Shown: positions 7,980-10,165 of the stretch, one piece after another
Numbering within the stretch: position 1 is the stretch's first letter
How the letters are laid out: each line of letters begins with the position of its first letter
Assembly: GCA_964410015.1 (NCBI GenBank)
Contig: CAYPFV010000120.1
Location: forward strand, 1-10,165
Length of the DNA: 10,165 nt
Origin: SKVR01 sp964410015
Lineage (GTDB): Bacteria > Bacteroidota > Bacteroidia > Bacteroidales > UBA7960
Reading direction: 5' to 3'
Position numbers and translations under genes: made by a program
The notes under the pieces: generated by a model
Database searches by the model: none
The model's input: the letters and a program-made list of their open reading frames with translations, nothing else
Told to the model about the DNA's origin: nothing

Positions 7980-8127
7980 GAGTTTCTTTTTTTAGTTTTG
8001 ACAGGATTTTTGGGTTTTGAACTAATTTCCAAAGAAACAATCTTCTTGGAAAAATTCTGATATGCCGCAGGAGTAGTTTCTTATTGCCAGTAAATCCGGC
8101 GGATCAGTTTTAGCGTATTTCCAGAAA

Positions 8128-9738
8128 TTATTTTGCGTAAGTTTTAGACTTGTTTCTTATTTTTTTATTAAGCGTTTGTATGCACTCACGCTGGGGTATG
8201 ATTACGCTTACACCTTCATATTCAATTTCTTCCTTAAATATTTGCAAGTTTTCTTCATGTTTTTTGGGCAGTGGTTTTATTACTCTGATATGATCTTCTT
8301 CTACACCCAGTCCTTTGCAAATACTTTCTATTTTACCCAGTGCAGCAGAAGATTGCCCACCAGTCATGGCAGTAGTAGCATTGTCAAGAATTACAACAGT
8401 TATATTTGATTTGTCATTTACGGCATCGAGCAAACCTGTTAAGCCGGAGTGGGTGAAAGTGCTGTCACCGATCACGGCAATGGCAGGAGTTAACCCGGCA
8501 TCTGCCGCACCTTTGGCCATTGTAATGGATGCACCCATGTCAACGCAGGAATTGATAGCATCGTAAGGGGCAAGAGCACCCAGGGTATAGCATCCGATAT
8601 CAGAAAAAACACGGCCTTTGCCATATTTTTCCAGTGCCTGGTTCAGTCCGTGAAAACTGTCGATGTGTGGACAACCTTTGCACAGAGAAGGTGGGCGAGA
8701 AGCTACCAATTCCGGAACAGGACGTATGTCGGGTTCGGGAAAACCCAATGCCTTTCTTACTAAAACAGGATTAAGTTCCCCGTCTCTGGGCAGAGTGCCA
8801 TCTAATCTTCCGTAAATGGTTTTGCCATTGTTCATAAATCCTCTGAGCATCTCTTCTACAACCGGGAATCCTTCCTCCAAAACCAGAATTGAATCGCAGG
8901 TTTCATATATCTGTGCTATTTGCTGATAGGGCAATGGGTATTGTGATATTTTAAGCACTGGATGGTGTATTTTTCTGTCAGGAAAATTCTCCAGCAGGTA
9001 GTTGTATGCCAGTCCACAGGCTATAATACCTGTTTTTTTATTATCACCATCCTCATAATGGTTAAATAAAGAAAGATTTGCTTCCTTTTCGAAATTTTCC
9101 TGGTTGTTGAGCAAAACCTTATATTGTTTTCGGGCAATGGCCGGGAGCAGGATAAACTGTTTGAGGTTTGAAGGCATTTGCGCAGTATTTTGTTTTCTCT
9201 TATCAGTGGTCTGCACTCCAGCCCTTGAATGCGCCAGGCGTGTTGTAATTCTTAGCAAAACAGGTATCTGATATTTTTCACTCAGATCAAAACCATAATG
9301 AACCATGTCATATGCTTCCTGTTGATCGGTGGGTTCCAGCACAGGTATCATGGCAAATTTACCATAAACCCTCGAATCTTGTTCGTTTTGGGAAGAGTGC
9401 ATAGAAGGGTCGTCGGCAACAACAAATATCAATCCTCCGTTAACGCCAGTAATAGCAGAATTCATAAAAAGATCTGCTGCAACATTCAATCCAACGTGTT
9501 TCATGCATACCATTGATCTTTTTCCGGCATAGCTCATTCCCAATGCCGCTTCTGCAGCTGTTTTTTCGTTGGAGGTCCATCGCGCCGTGATCTCATTATT
9601 TCGTGCCTCGGCACTATCAATAACAAATTGGGTGATTTCGGTGGAAGGAGTTCCCGGATAAGCATAGATACCTGAAATTCCGGCATCTATTGCTCCCTGG
9701 GCAATGGCCTCATCACCTAATAATAATTGCTTTTGCAT
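8128..9738 (-). CDS. iorA: Indolepyruvate ferredoxin oxidoreductase, alpha subunit (TPP-binding), without ferredoxin tail
   Basis: The 536-residue thiamine-diphosphate subunit of the aryl-pyruvate oxidoreductase. Residues 1-180 form the pyrimidine-binding domain (YPGTPSTE at 27-34; SNEKTAAEAALG at 56-67 with Glu58 as likely TPP-activating glutamate; DDPSMHSSQNEQDSR at 109-123). A linker domain covers roughly 235-335. The pyrophosphate-binding domain follows with LCKGCPH (Cys353, Cys356), SDIGCYTLG (379-387), and the GDSTFTHSG...LDN motif (424-453) for Mg-TPP. Archaeal IorA continues into a ferredoxin domain with two 4Fe-4S clusters; here the chain stops at residue 536, just after IIPQREC, and no such Cys motif is present in any frame of the downstream gap. 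Shorter forms are, from memory, common in Bacteroidota, so this is probably a lineage trait. The start at 9738 gives the standard N-terminus; promoter candidate at 9791-9823. Confidence 0.93.
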   Translation of the reverse strand: MQKQLLLGDEAIAQGAIDAGISGIYAYPGTPSTEITQFVIDSAEARNNEITARWTSNEKTAAEAALGMSYAGKRSMVCMKHVGLNVAADLFMNSAITGVNGGLIFVVADDPSMHSSQNEQDSRVYGKFAMIPVLEPTDQQEAYDMVHYGFDLSEKYQIPVLLRITTRLAHSRAGVQTTDKRKQNTAQMPSNLKQFILLPAIARKQYKVLLNNQENFEKEANLSLFNHYEDGDNKKTGIIACGLAYNYLLENFPDRKIHHPVLKISQYPLPYQQIAQIYETCDSILVLEEGFPVVEEMLRGFMNNGKTIYGRLDGTLPRDGELNPVLVRKALGFPEPDIRPVPELVASRPPSLCKGCPHIDSFHGLNQALEKYGKGRVFSDIGCYTLGALAPYDAINSCVDMGASITMAKGAADAGLTPAIAVIGDSTFTHSGLTGLLDAVNDKSNITVVILDNATTAMTGGQSSAALGKIESICKGLGVEEDHIRVIKPLPKKHEENLQIFKEEIEYEGVSVIIPQRECIQTLNKKIRNKSKTYAK

Positions 9739-9790
9739 AAGGGTGATATTTTATGTGTGTTTTGAAAATCAAAGCATTTTTTTTACGGTG

Positions 9791-9823
9791 CAAAACTAAG
9801 AAAAAAAAGTCGGTCGGGGCAAA
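9791..9823 (-). promoter_or_regulatory. Bacteroidetes-type promoter of iorA(B)
   Basis: On the minus strand, TTTG (9823-9820) is followed after 21 bases by TAGTTTTG (9798-9791), an exact fit to the TTTG / TAnnTTTG pattern of the Bacteroidetes primary sigma factor. Transcription would start near 9784, giving a leader of about 46 bases before the iorA ATG at 9738. This is the only site in the window with both elements at the usual spacing. Confidence 0.55.
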
Positions 9824-9827
9824 TAAA

Positions 9828-9846
9828 CTGTCTCTTTTCCAGACAG
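9828..9846. promoter_or_regulatory. Palindrome beside the iorA promoter, possible operator
   Basis: CTGTCT (9828-9833) and AGACAG (9841-9846) form a perfect 6-bp inverted repeat with a 7-base centre. Its edge is 4 bases upstream of the predicted -33 TTTG of iorA, where an activator or repressor dimer could bind. As an RNA hairpin it is short and has no T-run, so a terminator is less likely. No regulator gene is in the window. Confidence 0.35.
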
Positions 9847-10021
9847 AAAATAAAAACTTTAAAAGTGATTTATGCATTGTTAAGATGGTGGATAAAAACT
9901 TTACTAATGAAAGCAACATTAAAACCCATTAGTGCCCAAAAAAAACTATTCTTTTTGCCTCTTCCATCAGTAAAATTTAAAGACAATGCTTTCGTATCGC
10001 TACTATTACGGTATGAATCTG

Positions 10022-10050
10022 TTGACTCTCCTTAATTTTAACGATATGAA
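10022..10050 (+). promoter_or_regulatory. Weak sigma70-like promoter pattern
   Basis: TTGACT (10022-10027), a 17-base spacer and TATGAA (10045-10050) resemble a sigma70 promoter pointing right. A second pair, TTGACA (10070-10075) and TATAAT (10090-10095), has perfect hexamers but a 14-base spacer, which is too short. If the window closes on itself through the terminal repeat, these would lie upstream of the lutA-like gene. Bacteroidota rarely use such promoters, so confidence is low. Confidence 0.2.
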
Positions 10051-10118
10051 CCGAGCCATGACAAAAATTTTGACACACACCCACATGATTATAATGCGTG
10101 GCGTGTAAATATGCAGTC

Positions 10119-10165
10119 AGACTTTTAGCGAGCTCCATCTGACCGAATTAATCAAATTATAAACA
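10119..10165. repeat. Right copy of the 47-bp terminal direct repeat
   Basis: Matches positions 1-47 in the same orientation with one difference (T at 10124 against G at 6). The copy runs exactly to the last base of the window. If the two copies are one locus, removing the overlap leaves a 10118-bp circle in which this region becomes the leader of the lutA-like gene. If they are two loci, the repeat is a dispersed sequence that broke the assembly at both ends. Confidence 0.95.

Larger units (their letters stand above)
9739..10165. other. 427-bp region without a convincing gene
   Basis: It contains the leftward iorA promoter, a palindrome at 9828-9846, and a right part that would lead into whatever follows the window on the plus strand. 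The only longer minus-strand frame (9919-9713) overlaps the iorA start, is rich in Phe, Leu and Lys as expected of AT-rich noncoding DNA, and shows no recognisable motif. Two similar 12-mers, ACGGTATGAATC at 10008 and ACGATATGAACC at 10041, lie 33 bases apart. The region ends in the right copy of the terminal repeat, where GTCAGA (10116-10121) can pair with TCTGAC (10138-10143) across a 16-base loop. Confidence 0.65.

Noticed and set aside
8661..8669. Second DnaA-like box (TGTGGACAA) inside iorA
   Set aside because: One mismatch to the consensus, in coding sequence and far from the first site; expected by chance.
9713..9919. 68-codon minus-strand frame upstream of iorA
   Set aside because: It overlaps the secure iorA start and the predicted iorA promoter, has composition typical of AT-rich noncoding DNA, and shows no motif.
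1..10165. Integrated mobile element flanked by direct repeats (att-like)
   Set aside because: No integrase, transposase, recombinase, toxin-antitoxin or phage gene was found between the repeats, and all seven genes are core-metabolism types.

Overview
The window looks like a piece of a Bacteroidota (Bacteroidetes) chromosome. The DNA is AT-rich. None of the start codons has a recognisable Shine-Dalgarno sequence, promoter-like sites fit the Bacteroidetes pattern (TTTG, then TAnnTTTG), and IorA lacks its ferredoxin tail. The assignment rests on these traits and on the feel of the proteins, not on a search.

Layout, left to right. An intact LutA-type Fe-S protein (49-771, +) meets an aminotransferase class IV gene (774-1637, -) tail to tail, with only two bases between the stops. 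Next comes a cysteine-dioxygenase-like cupin (1787-2374, -). A 398-base AT-rich intergenic stretch separates it from a divergent, long class V aminotransferase/cysteine-desulfurase-like gene (2773-4251, +). A hairpin at about 4264-4311 ends that gene and also faces the complete glycine decarboxylase gcvP (4345-7233, -). Upstream of gcvP, on the same strand, lie iorB (7395-7979) and iorA (8128-9738), the two subunits of a 2-oxoacid (indolepyruvate) oxidoreductase. iorA has a good promoter candidate and a palindrome just upstream of it. The last 427 bases (9739-10165) hold no convincing gene.

Theme: amino-acid and small-organic-acid metabolism. Aromatic amino acids are handled after transamination (IorAB), glycine by GcvP, cysteine probably by the CDO-like protein and perhaps the class V enzyme, and lactate or a similar acid by the LutA-like protein. 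No plasmid, phage, transposon, CRISPR, tRNA or rRNA feature was seen.

The oddest structural feature is that the first 47 and last 47 bases are the same sequence with one mismatch, and both copies stop exactly at the window edges. This suggests the window is a whole contig that is circular in the assembly graph, is bounded by a dispersed repeat, or comes from a tandem duplication. I did not find a convincing new defence or mobile system. The best leads are the terminal repeat, the palindrome next to the iorA promoter, the open frames between iorA and iorB, and the unusual class V enzyme.
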